From JBFHNV01 sp965365655 (GTDB lineage Bacteria; Pseudomonadota; Gammaproteobacteria; HK1): a stretch of 17,389 nucleotides of DNA. The number at the start of each line of letters is the position of its first letter. Position 1 is the first letter of the stretch. Both the position numbers and the translations under genes were made by a program. The stretch lies in assembly GCA_965365655.1 (NCBI GenBank), contig CBDUCN010000077.1, positions 1-17,389 on the forward strand. The letters are read 5' to 3'. Below are positions 7,656 through 13,831 of the stretch, piece by piece. Under the pieces are notes generated by a model that did no database searches, was not told the origin of the DNA, and worked only from the letters and a program-made list of their open reading frames with translations.

Positions 7656-8282
7656 GACGAAGGCCATGAACTCCGCGCGGGTGCGCCCGTTGCTGTCGAA
7701 CAGGCCGCGCATCGCGCTGGTCACGGTGGACGAGCGCTGCTTCTGCACCCCGCGCATCATCATGCAGGTGTGGCTCGCCTCGAGCACCACCGCGACGCCC
7801 AGCGGCTCGAGCGCGTTCATCAGCGCCTCCGCGACCTGGGTGGTGAGCCGCTCCTGCACCTGCAGCCGGCGCGCGAACACGTCGACCACGCGGGCGATCT
7901 TGGACAGCCCGATCACCTTGCCGTCGGGCAGGTAGCCGACGTGGGCATGGCCGAAGAACGGCAGCATGTGGTGCTCGCACAGCGAGTAGAACTCGATGTC
8001 CTTGACCACCACCATCTCCTTGGCGTCCTCGTGGAACACCGCGTTGCGCACGATCTCCTCGGCGGACTTGCTGTAGCCGCTGGTGAGGTAGTCCATCGCC
8101 TTCGCGACCCGGTACGGCGTGCGCGCGAGGCCCTCGCGCGCCGGGTCCTCGCCCAGGCGCACCAGCATCGAGTGCACCAGGGCCTCGAACTCCGGGTCGT
8201 ACTGGCCGTCGTTCTCGGCGTCCAGGGACGACGCGTAGTGGCCGCTGGCCACCGCTGCAGACTGGTTCTTGTTCAGCGCCAT
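7647..8282 (-). CDS. folE: GTP cyclohydrolase I
   Basis: Converts GTP to 7,8-dihydroneopterin triphosphate, the first step of tetrahydrofolate (and pterin) synthesis, in the cytoplasm as a homodecamer. The zinc ligands are Cys102 and His105 in CEHHMLPF and Cys173 in SHTCMMMRG; their 71-residue spacing matches the E. coli enzyme. The substrate-pocket segments GLSKIARVV and QVQERLTTQ are intact, so this is the canonical zinc-dependent type, complete at 211 residues. The first 30 residues are a poorly conserved extension. ATG 8282 is preferred because GGTGAG lies 7 bases upstream; an in-frame GTG at 8294 sits inside that ribosome site. No other folate gene is adjacent, so it appears to be transcribed alone. 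Confidence 0.97.
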   Translation of the reverse strand: MALNKNQSAAVASGHYASSLDAENDGQYDPEFEALVHSMLVRLGEDPAREGLARTPYRVAKAMDYLTSGYSKSAEEIVRNAVFHEDAKEMVVVKDIEFYSLCEHHMLPFFGHAHVGYLPDGKVIGLSKIARVVDVFARRLQVQERLTTQVAEALMNALEPLGVAVVLEASHTCMMMRGVQKQRSSTVTSAMRGLFDSNGRTRAEFMAFVGR

Positions 8283-8289
8283 GGTCGGA

Positions 8290-8295
8290 CTCACC
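8290..8295 (-). promoter_or_regulatory. Ribosome-binding site that fixes the folE start
   Basis: GGTGAG on the minus strand, 7 bases from the ATG at 8282. It overlaps the alternative GTG start at 8294, which makes that longer form unlikely. Confidence 0.55.
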
Positions 8296-8363
8296 GGATT
8301 CGGTCGGAAGATGACACGCCGGATGCTACCCGTGCGCCCCCAGGGCCGCCCGCGGCGCCCGGA

Positions 8364-8792
8364 TCAGATCAGGCCCAGCACGCGGCACGCGAGGAGCACG
8401 ATGGCGCCCCAGCCGACGCAGCGCCAGAGCCGGTCCCGTCGGCGCTGCCCGCGCTTCAGATCGTCCACCTGCCGCGCGACCCTCGACAGCACCTCGGGAC
8501 CCGCCGCGGGATCGATCCAGACCCGCTCGTGACGCAGCCCGTCCGCCTCCAGCGCCGCCACCGCGAACGCGAGATCGGCGCGGTAGCGCCCGCTCTCGAC
8601 GTCCAGCAGGCCGTGGCGCAGCGACTCGTGCAGGTGCATCCGCCCCGCGTCCAGGTCGTCGAAGCGCGCCACGTACCGGAGGTCGGGGTCCTGCGGTGTC
8701 GGGATCCCGGCGGGCGGCTCACGGGACGCGCGCACGCGCAGCACACCGGGCTGCTCGGGATCGCTGCTCAGGCTGAGGTAGCCGGCGTACAT
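8364..8792 (-). CDS. Hypothetical protein with C-terminal membrane anchor, possibly a degenerate GIY-YIG/T5orf172-like fold
   Basis: I do not firmly recognise this 142-residue protein. It starts MYAGYLSLSSDPEQPGVLRV and has a His-containing helix (AGRMHLHESLRHGLL) near residues 49-63. An acidic/basic linker follows, and then a C-terminal hydrophobic helix (GWGAIVLLACRVLGLI) at about 127-142 preceded by KRGQRRRDRLWR. The Arg-rich stretch then hydrophobic tail suggests a tail-anchored inner-membrane protein with its N-terminus in the cytoplasm. The N-terminal pattern (Y-x-LS...PG-x-L-x-V, then an E/D-x-x-LH helix) resembles small GIY-YIG or T5orf172 domains but lacks an obvious catalytic Arg and Glu arrangement; this is speculative. 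Codon use and GC match the neighbours, supporting a real gene. It sits alone between folE and the reductase. Confidence 0.7.
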   Translation of the reverse strand: MYAGYLSLSSDPEQPGVLRVRASREPPAGIPTPQDPDLRYVARFDDLDAGRMHLHESLRHGLLDVESGRYRADLAFAVAALEADGLRHERVWIDPAAGPEVLSRVARQVDDLKRGQRRRDRLWRCVGWGAIVLLACRVLGLI

Positions 8793-8822
8793 CGTGGAAC
8801 CGGGACTGCCCGCCGCGCGTGC

Positions 8823-9713
8823 TCAGCCGGGCTCGTCGGCCAGCGCGAGCAGGGCCGTCAGGGCGTCGTTGAGCGGTGTCGCGATGCCGTGGCGGCGGGC
8901 GACCTCACCGACCACCGCGTTGCGCGCCTGCCACTCCATGCGCCGGCCGTCGCGGCGGTCCTGCGCCATCGAGGTCCAGTGCTCGCCCACCGGGCCGCGC
9001 AGATAGTCCAGCGACGTCTCGGCGAAATCGTCGGCGAAGCGCGCGCCCTCGGCGCGGCCCACCGCCATCACCTCGTCGATCAGGCCCAGCGCGAGCTCGC
9101 GCACCACCGGCTCGGTCACCGCGCGCAGCGGCTTCAGCGCGAGCGCGCAGATCGCGCCGCCCACCGCGTTCAGCACGAGCTTGTGCCACTCGGCGGACAC
9201 GAAGTCCGCGACCGTCTCGACGCGCACCGCGGCCTGCCCGTCGAACAGCGCCGCGAGCGATCGCGCGGCGTCGGACTCGGGCACCTGCAGCGTGCCGGCC
9301 CGCCCCTGCACCACCGCGCCCGGCGCCTCGACCCGCGACGGCAGCAGGATGATGCACGGCACCGCCCGCGCGGCCGGCACCCAGCGCGCGACGCGCTCGG
9401 CGTGGTGCACGCCGTTCTGCATCACGGCCACCCGGGTCCCGGGGCCCACGAGGCGATCCATCCACGGCGCCGCGCCGTCCACCTGGTGCGCCTTGGTGCA
9501 CAGCAGCACCCAGTCCGCCGGCGCCGCGTCCCGCGGGTCCGTGCAGACCCGGTGGTCGTAGCGCGTGGTCGTGCCGTCCAGCGTGCGCGCGAGGCGCTCG
9601 AACGGCGTGCGCACGCACAGCACCAGCCGGTGCCCGGCGTCGCCGAGCGCGGCCGCCATCGCGCCGCCGATGGCGCCGGCGCCGATCGCGGCGATGCGGG
9701 GCGTTTCGCTCAC
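8823..9713 (-). CDS. Ketopantoate reductase-family oxidoreductase (2-dehydropantoate 2-reductase-like)
   Basis: NADPH-dependent 2-oxoacid reductase of the ApbA/PanE family, 296 residues. The Rossmann motif GAGAIGG is at 11-17. Lys74 in CTKAHQV, the QNG turn at 99-101, Lys178 in EWHKLVLNA with Asn182, and Glu260 near the C-terminus match the catalytic and binding positions of PanE, so it should be active. Classical PanE reduces ketopantoate in pantothenate synthesis. Here the gene starts at a GTG (9713) overlapping the stop of a 2-keto-4-pentenoate hydratase-like gene by four bases, which suggests reduction of a 2-oxoacid made by that partner. No panB or panC is nearby. In such genomes several PanE paralogues are common, so I give no gene symbol. 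Confidence 0.88.
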   Translation of the reverse strand: MSETPRIAAIGAGAIGGAMAAALGDAGHRLVLCVRTPFERLARTLDGTTTRYDHRVCTDPRDAAPADWVLLCTKAHQVDGAAPWMDRLVGPGTRVAVMQNGVHHAERVARWVPAARAVPCIILLPSRVEAPGAVVQGRAGTLQVPESDAARSLAALFDGQAAVRVETVADFVSAEWHKLVLNAVGGAICALALKPLRAVTEPVVRELALGLIDEVMAVGRAEGARFADDFAETSLDYLRGPVGEHWTSMAQDRRDGRRMEWQARNAVVGEVARRHGIATPLNDALTALLALADEPG

Positions 9714-10486
9714 GCGACGAAGCGCACCGTGAGCTCGCCCAGCCCGTCGAAGGTCGCCTTCGCGGTGCAGCCGGGCGGCGCCTTGTACAGGCCGGTGCAG
9801 CTTCCGGTCGTGACGTACTGGCCGGCCTTCACGCCCTCGCGCTTCGCGGCGTGCTCGTTGACCAGCCACGCGAGCGACGCCAGCGGGTCGCCGAGCACCT
9901 CCGCACCGCTGCCGCGCACCACCACCTCGCCGTCGATCAGCATGTTCACCGGCGCGTTCAGGATGTCCAGCGAGCGCCAGTCCGCGACGCCCGCACCGAC
10001 CGTCCACTGCGCGTCGTTGACGTTGTCGGCGATCGCGACGGGACCCTGCTGCGCGGCCGTGAAGCGGGTGTCCACGATCTCGATCGCCGGGTGCACCGAC
10101 GCCACCGCGGCGGCGATGTCGTCGCGCGAGTAAGGCGCGCCCGCGGGCGGCAGGTCGCGCGCCATCAGGAACGCGTACTCCGCCTCCACGCCGCGCACGA
10201 CGTAGCGATCGGGCAGCGACTGGTCGCCCTCGAGCAGGTTCGGCGCGAACATCCGCGACGCCACCGGGCCGGGCACGCCGAGCCCCTTCTGCGCGTTCGG
10301 GTGGGTCGCGCCCACCTTCCACGCGCCGACGTGCTCGCCGACGAACGCGGCCACCACGTCCTGCACGTGGTAGCCCTCCTCCTCGGTGGACGGCACGGCG
10401 CCGGCGGGCAATGCGTCGATGCGCTCGCCGGTGCGGCGCGCCGCGACCAGCGCCTGGGCGGCGAGAACTGCGGATGCGTGTTGCAT
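9710..10486 (-). CDS. 2-keto-4-pentenoate hydratase-like protein (FAH superfamily, MhpD type)
   Basis: Cytoplasmic metal-dependent hydratase or decarboxylase of 258 residues. Members add water to 2-oxopent-4-enoate or decarboxylate 4-oxalocrotonate in aromatic meta-cleavage pathways. The expected metal ligands are present as Glu101 and Glu103 in GVEAEYAF and Glu136 in AIEIVDTRF. AWKVGAT (55-61) and TTGSCTG near residue 220 are further family segments. The ATG at 10486 is supported by an AGGA ribosome site 7 bases upstream and by an N-terminus typical for the family. Its stop overlaps the GTG of the downstream reductase (GTGA), so the two are probably made together. No ring-cleavage dioxygenase or aldolase is in the window, so the true substrate may be a non-aromatic 2-oxoacid. 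Confidence 0.88.
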   Translation of the reverse strand: MQHASAVLAAQALVAARRTGERIDALPAGAVPSTEEEGYHVQDVVAAFVGEHVGAWKVGATHPNAQKGLGVPGPVASRMFAPNLLEGDQSLPDRYVVRGVEAEYAFLMARDLPPAGAPYSRDDIAAAVASVHPAIEIVDTRFTAAQQGPVAIADNVNDAQWTVGAGVADWRSLDILNAPVNMLIDGEVVVRGSGAEVLGDPLASLAWLVNEHAAKREGVKAGQYVTTGSCTGLYKAPPGCTAKATFDGLGELTVRFVA

Positions 10487-10493
10487 GACGGTG

Positions 10494-10497
10494 TCCT
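10494..10497 (-). promoter_or_regulatory. Ribosome-binding site deciding the hydratase start
   Basis: AGGA on the minus strand with a 7-base spacer to the ATG at 10486. It rules out the longer upstream open frame as the coding start. Confidence 0.6.
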
Positions 10498-10569
10498 GGA
10501 ACTCGGGCGCCGGCGGCCGCCGGCGCGGGGTGGACGGACGCGGACGACGCGCGCCGCGGCTGGGCGCAC

Positions 10570-10575
10570 AGCATA
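10570..10575 (-). promoter_or_regulatory. Candidate -10 element of the hydratase-reductase operon
   Basis: TATGCT on the minus strand inside the 14-base sequence shared with the GMC oxidoreductase promoter region. It would give a leader of about 77 bases. No -35 consensus is seen. Confidence 0.35.
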
Positions 10576-10634
10576 GCCGAATGGCCCCGCGGGACGGCCC
10601 GGCGCGCGGGGCGGCGCTGTCACCACCGCGCCGC

Positions 10635-10661
10635 GGCGCCTGGACCATCCGATCCGGCGCC
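10635..10661. repeat. Inverted repeat in the divergent hydratase/xsc intergenic region
   Basis: GGCGCC-t-GGA and TCC-GGCGCC are arranged as an imperfect dyad with one bulged base and an 8-base loop. It lies between the two outward-facing candidate promoters in a 290-base region that otherwise holds no gene. It could be an operator for a sulfonate or 2-oxoacid regulator, or chance structure in GC-rich DNA. Confidence 0.3.
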
Positions 10662-10708
10662 GTGCGGGTGGCGCTGCGCGCCCGGTCACTCCATCCTATG
10701 TGCAGGAG

Positions 10709-10714
10709 TACTAT
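10709..10714 (+). promoter_or_regulatory. Candidate -10 element of xsc
   Basis: TACTAT in the locally AT-richer stretch around 10693-10715, about 63 bases before the preferred xsc start. The -35 position (TCACTC) is a poor match. Tentative. Confidence 0.3.
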
Positions 10715-10764
10715 CGCGCCGGCCCCGCTCCCGCGCGGCGCGGCCAGGGGACAACGAAAAGCAC

Positions 10765-10768
10765 AGGA
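10765..10768 (+). promoter_or_regulatory. Ribosome-binding site suggesting xsc starts at 10777
   Basis: AGGA followed by an 8-base spacer to ATG 10777. The first in-frame ATG, at 10768, overlaps this site and has no good ribosome site of its own. Confidence 0.45.
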
Positions 10769-10776
10769 TGACCACC

Positions 10777-12549
10777 ATGCAGATGACCTCCCAGGAAGCC
10801 TTCGTCGAGACGCTGCGCATCAACGGCGTGAAGATCGCCTTCGGCATCGTCGGCTCCGCGTTCATGCCGGGCCTGGACGTGTTCGAGCGCGCCGGCATCC
10901 GCTTCGTGGACGTCGCCCACGAGCAGGGCGCGGCGCACATGGCCGACGGCTACACGCGCGCCGGCGGCGAGATCGCGGTGTGCATCGCGCAGAACGGGCC
11001 CGGCATCACGAACTTCGTGACCGCGGTGGCCGCCGCGTACTGGAACCACACCCCGATGCTGGTGGTGACGCCGGAGACCGGCACCAACACCCAGGGCCTG
11101 GGCGGCTTCCAGGAGACGCGCCAGCTTCCCGTGTTCGAGGAGATCACCTGCTGGCAGGAGACGCTGGCCCACCCGTCGCGCATGGTGGAGACGCTGACGC
11201 GCTGCTTCCAGCGCGCACGCCAGCACTCGGCGCCGGTGCAGTTCAACATCCCGCGCGACATGTTCTGCCAGATCATCGACACCGAGGTGCCGGAGCCCAT
11301 CCTTCCCGGGCGCCAGCCCGGCGACGTGGCGCTGGTGGAGAAGGCGGCGGCGATGCTGGCCGGCGCGAAGATGCCGGTGATCGTCGCCGGCGCCGGCGTC
11401 GTGCTCAGCGACGCCGTGGAGGAGACGAAGCGCCTCGCCGAGAAGCTGGGCGCGCCGGTGGCGAACAGCTACCTGCACAACGACAGCTTCCCGGCCAGCC
11501 ACCCGCTGGCGGTGGGCCCGCTGGGCTACCAGGGCTGGGAGTGCGCGATGAAGCTGGTCAAGGAGGCGGACGTGATCCTCGCGCTGGGCACGCGCCTGAA
11601 CCCGTTCAGCACCCTGCCGCAGCACGACATCGAGTACTGGACCGGGCAGGCGAAGATCGTGCAGGTGGACCGCAACCCGGACATGCTGGGGCTGGCCAAG
11701 CGGGTGGACGTCGCGGTGTGCGGCGACGCCGCGGCGGTGGCCACCCAGCTCATCGACGCGCTGGGCGAGCACGACGCGGGCGGCGCCGGCGACGAGCGAC
11801 GCAACCGCATCGCGCAGCTCAAGTCCGCGTGGCTGCAGAAGCTGGCCGGCTGGGACCACGAGGACGACGACGCCGGCAGCACGTGGAACCGGCGCGCGCA
11901 CGAGGAAGAGCCCGACAAGCTGGCGCCGCGCCAGGTGCTGCGCGCGATCCAGGACGGGCTGCCGAGGGACGCGATGGTGTCCACCGACATCGGCAACATC
12001 TGCGCGATGGCCAACAGCTACCTGAGCTTCGAGCAGCCGCGCAGCTTCCTCGCCCCCGGAATGTTCGGGAACTGCGGCTACGCGTTCCCGTCGATCATGG
12101 GCGCCAAGCTCGCGCGCCCGGACCGCCCGGCCGTCGCGCTGGTCGGCGACGGCGCGTTCGGCATCAGCCTCAACGAGCTGCCGACCTGCAACCGCATGAA
12201 CGTGCCGGTGACGGTGGTGGTGTTCCGCAACGGGCAGTGGGGCGCGGAGAAGAAGAACGACATCCTGTGGTTCGACGAGCGCTTCGTGGGCACCGAGCTG
12301 GGCGACGACTTCTCGTTCGCCGAGGTCGCGAAGGCCTTCGGCTGCAAGGGCGTTCGCGTGGACACGATGGAGGGCATCACGAAGGCGATCGCCGAGAGCT
12401 GCGAAGCCCAGGGCCAGGGCGTCACGACGCTGGTCGAGGTGGTCGTGAACAAGGAGCTGGGCGCGCCGTTCCGCCGCGACGCGATGCGCGATCAGTCCTG
12501 CCTGCTGCCACGCTACAAGGACCTCACGGTCAACCGCGACGTGGCCTGA
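10777..12549 (+). CDS. xsc: Sulfoacetaldehyde acetyltransferase-like TPP enzyme
   Basis: Predicted conversion: sulfoacetaldehyde plus phosphate to acetyl phosphate plus sulfite, the desulfonation step shared by taurine, isethionate, cysteate and sulfolactate breakdown. It has 590 residues with the PYR, middle and PP domains of the acetolactate-synthase superfamily. The TPP-activating Glu is Glu49 in VAHEQGAAHMADGYTR, and the cofactor motif starts at GDG 457-459 and runs to VVFRN. Stretches I recall as characteristic of Xsc include AQNGPGITNFVTAV, AYWNHTPML, LALGTRLNPFSTLP, NGQWGAEKKN..LWFDE and GAPFRRDAM. No FAD-binding signature is relied on. An ATG at 10768 would add three residues. It is divergent from the hydratase operon. 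No pta, taurine transporter or sulfite exporter is adjacent, but a ComDE-like pair lies about 3.7 kb downstream. A relative with altered substrate is possible. Confidence 0.88.
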   Translation: MQMTSQEAFVETLRINGVKIAFGIVGSAFMPGLDVFERAGIRFVDVAHEQGAAHMADGYTRAGGEIAVCIAQNGPGITNFVTAVAAAYWNHTPMLVVTPETGTNTQGLGGFQETRQLPVFEEITCWQETLAHPSRMVETLTRCFQRARQHSAPVQFNIPRDMFCQIIDTEVPEPILPGRQPGDVALVEKAAAMLAGAKMPVIVAGAGVVLSDAVEETKRLAEKLGAPVANSYLHNDSFPASHPLAVGPLGYQGWECAMKLVKEADVILALGTRLNPFSTLPQHDIEYWTGQAKIVQVDRNPDMLGLAKRVDVAVCGDAAAVATQLIDALGEHDAGGAGDERRNRIAQLKSAWLQKLAGWDHEDDDAGSTWNRRAHEEEPDKLAPRQVLRAIQDGLPRDAMVSTDIGNICAMANSYLSFEQPRSFLAPGMFGNCGYAFPSIMGAKLARPDRPAVALVGDGAFGISLNELPTCNRMNVPVTVVVFRNGQWGAEKKNDILWFDERFVGTELGDDFSFAEVAKAFGCKGVRVDTMEGITKAIAESCEAQGQGVTTLVEVVVNKELGAPFRRDAMRDQSCLLPRYKDLTVNRDVA

Positions 12550-12586
12550 GCGCGTCGCCCGCCACGAGCTGAAAGGAGTCATCGAC

Positions 12587-13267
12587 ATGCGTGTCCTCGC
12601 GCTGATCCTCGCCGGCGCCGCGCTCGCCGGCTGCGCCGCCAACGATCCGTACCGCAACACGAAGACCGGCGCCGCCGTGGGCGCCGCGGGCGGCGCTGCC
12701 GTAGGCGCCATCGCCGGCAAGGGCAAGGGCGCGGCGCTCGGCGCCATCATCGGCGCGGTGGGCGGTGCGCTGGTGGGCGACTACATGGACGACCAGCAGA
12801 AGGCCATGGAGCAGGAGCTGGCCGCGGAGCGGCGCGCGAACGCGCTCGAGATCGAGCGCATGAAGGACGACACGCTGAAGGTGAGCCTCAGCAACGAGGT
12901 GTCCTTCGCCCGCGACAGCTCCGATCTCACGCCCACCTTCCAGCCGAGCCTCGACAAGCTGGCCGACGTGCTGAACCGCTACGAGCGAACGGTCGTGCAC
13001 GTCGTGGGGCACACCGACTCCGACGGCAGCGACAGCTACAACCTGCGCCTCTCGGAGCGCCGCGCCGGCGCGGTGGGCAGCTATCTCGTCTACCGCGGCG
13101 TGCCGCAGAGCCGGGTGCGCATGGAGGGCCGCGGCGAACGCGAGCCGCGTGCGACCAACGCGACCCAGGCCGGCAAGCAGCTGAACCGCCGCGTCGAGAT
13201 CTACGTCAAGCCGGTCGTCGAGGGGCAGGAGCAGCGCGCGTACGAGCCGCCGCGCTACGCGGGCTGA
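12587..13267 (+). CDS. Outer-membrane lipoprotein with glycine zipper and OmpA C-terminal domain
   Basis: Likely envelope protein linking the outer membrane to peptidoglycan, 226 residues. A lipoprotein signal ends in LAGC with the lipidated Cys16. Residues 27-67 form a Gly/Ala-rich glycine-zipper (TGAAVGAAGG, GAIIGAVGGALVGD), then a short charged helix leads to the OmpA-like domain. That domain carries SFARDSSDL, GHTDSDGSDSYN and LSERRAGAV, the last containing the peptidoglycan-binding Asp and Arg region. The architecture matches YiaD-type proteins. The start is secure: AAAGGAG with an 8-base spacer. It follows xsc by 37 bases on the same strand, so read-through is possible, but its own strong ribosome site and general envelope role suggest no metabolic link. 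It converges on the VOC gene. Confidence 0.95.
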   Translation: MRVLALILAGAALAGCAANDPYRNTKTGAAVGAAGGAAVGAIAGKGKGAALGAIIGAVGGALVGDYMDDQQKAMEQELAAERRANALEIERMKDDTLKVSLSNEVSFARDSSDLTPTFQPSLDKLADVLNRYERTVVHVVGHTDSDGSDSYNLRLSERRAGAVGSYLVYRGVPQSRVRMEGRGEREPRATNATQAGKQLNRRVEIYVKPVVEGQEQRAYEPPRYAG

Positions 13268-13289
13268 CGCGCAGCGGCCTCAGCCCGCG
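13258..13289. terminator. Bidirectional hairpin containing both stop codons of the convergent ompA-like and VOC genes
   Basis: CGCGGGCTGA and TCAGCCCGCG form a perfect 10-bp stem around a 12-base loop. The TGA of the lipoprotein gene and that of the VOC gene are the inner ends of the two arms. There is no T-tract, so termination might need Rho or rely on stem stability. Confidence 0.55.
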
Positions 13290-13693
13290 GTCGCGATGAA
13301 CTCCAGGCGCACGCCGCCGGGCATCGCGCACATCATGTGACGCACGGGACCGTCGCGAAGCTTCTCCGGCGCGAACTCGATGCTGACGCCGTCGGTGGCG
13401 GCGAGCTTCGCGTGCAGCGCGTCCAGCGCCGCCTGGCTCTCCACCTGCAGCGCCAGGTGGTGCAACCCGACGTTGTTCGCGCGATCGAAGGCCGTCGCCG
13501 ACGCCGGGTCGGCGGCCTGCCACAGCGTGATCATCACGGTGCCGTCGGAGACGAACACCGCCGGGTACTCCGCGCGCTCGCCGACCTGGCTGAAGCCGAG
13601 GGTGTCGACGAAGAAGCCGCGCGCGGCCGCGAGATCGGGCACCGTCAGGCCCACGTGGTGCACGCCTCGGGTGGCGGCGGAAGGGGTGCTCAT
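13280..13693 (-). CDS. VOC (glyoxalase/bleomycin-resistance) family protein
   Basis: Small metal-dependent enzyme or binding protein of the vicinal oxygen chelate superfamily, 137 residues, with two beta-alpha-beta-beta-beta modules. Probable metal ligands are His13 in GVHHVGLTV, His79 in GLHHLAL and Glu131 in GVRLEF. This allows a glyoxalase, dioxygenase or epimerase chemistry; the exact reaction is not visible. Motifs LDFS/LGFSQVG and a DRANNVGLHH loop are those of a common uncharacterised subgroup. The start is fixed by GGAGGA, 7 bases before the ATG (13701-13706). It is divergent from a LysR regulator with a shared AT-rich intergenic region, so it is probably that regulator's target. Confidence 0.88.
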   Translation of the reverse strand: MSTPSAATRGVHHVGLTVPDLAAARGFFVDTLGFSQVGERAEYPAVFVSDGTVMITLWQAADPASATAFDRANNVGLHHLALQVESQAALDALHAKLAATDGVSIEFAPEKLRDGPVRHMMCAMPGGVRLEFIATAG

Positions 13694-13758
13694 CGCGATG
13701 TCCTCCGGGTCCGGGATGGGCGCGTTCAAGGCATCCCCGACGCGCGGGACACACGATG

Positions 13759-13778
13759 ATTCATCGATCTGTCTGAAT
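13759..13778. promoter_or_regulatory. Inverted repeat, candidate LysR operator
   Basis: ATTCA-N10-TGAAT lies in the only clearly AT-rich stretch of the window (about 13755-13800), between the divergent VOC and LysR genes. It does not fit the standard T-N11-A box exactly, so the assignment rests on dyad symmetry and position. Confidence 0.35.
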
Positions 13779-13796
13779 AAATATCTCGGATCGCAA

Positions 13797-13824
13797 TTGA
13801 CTGCTCGGCCAGGCGCAGTAATTT
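13797..13824 (+). promoter_or_regulatory. Candidate promoter of the LysR gene, implying a leaderless message
   Basis: -35 TTGACT (13797-13802), 16-base spacer, -10 TAATTT (13819-13824). A transcription start about 7 bases later falls at the ATG at 13832. No ribosome-binding sequence precedes this ATG, which agrees with a leaderless transcript. Confidence 0.45.
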
Positions 13825-13831
13825 CTGCGCG

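Noticed and set aside
6708..10133. Very long plus-strand open frame across hydrolase, folE and reductase genes
   Set aside because: It is a shadow frame with no domains; each real gene on either strand has catalytic motifs in another frame.
10711..12750. Minus-strand open frame antisense to xsc
   Set aside because: It is His/Arg/Val-rich without motifs, whereas the plus strand encodes a full TPP enzyme.
12661..12780. Gly/Ala-coding repetitive DNA as a tandem repeat element
   Set aside because: It encodes the glycine-zipper segment of the lipoprotein, and the DNA is not a regular repeat.
13280..13693. VOC protein as a methylmalonyl- or ethylmalonyl-CoA epimerase to complete the mct-mcd pathway
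   Set aside because: The length and fold fit the superfamily, but I do not see epimerase-specific motifs, and it is tied to its own LysR regulator 8 kb away.
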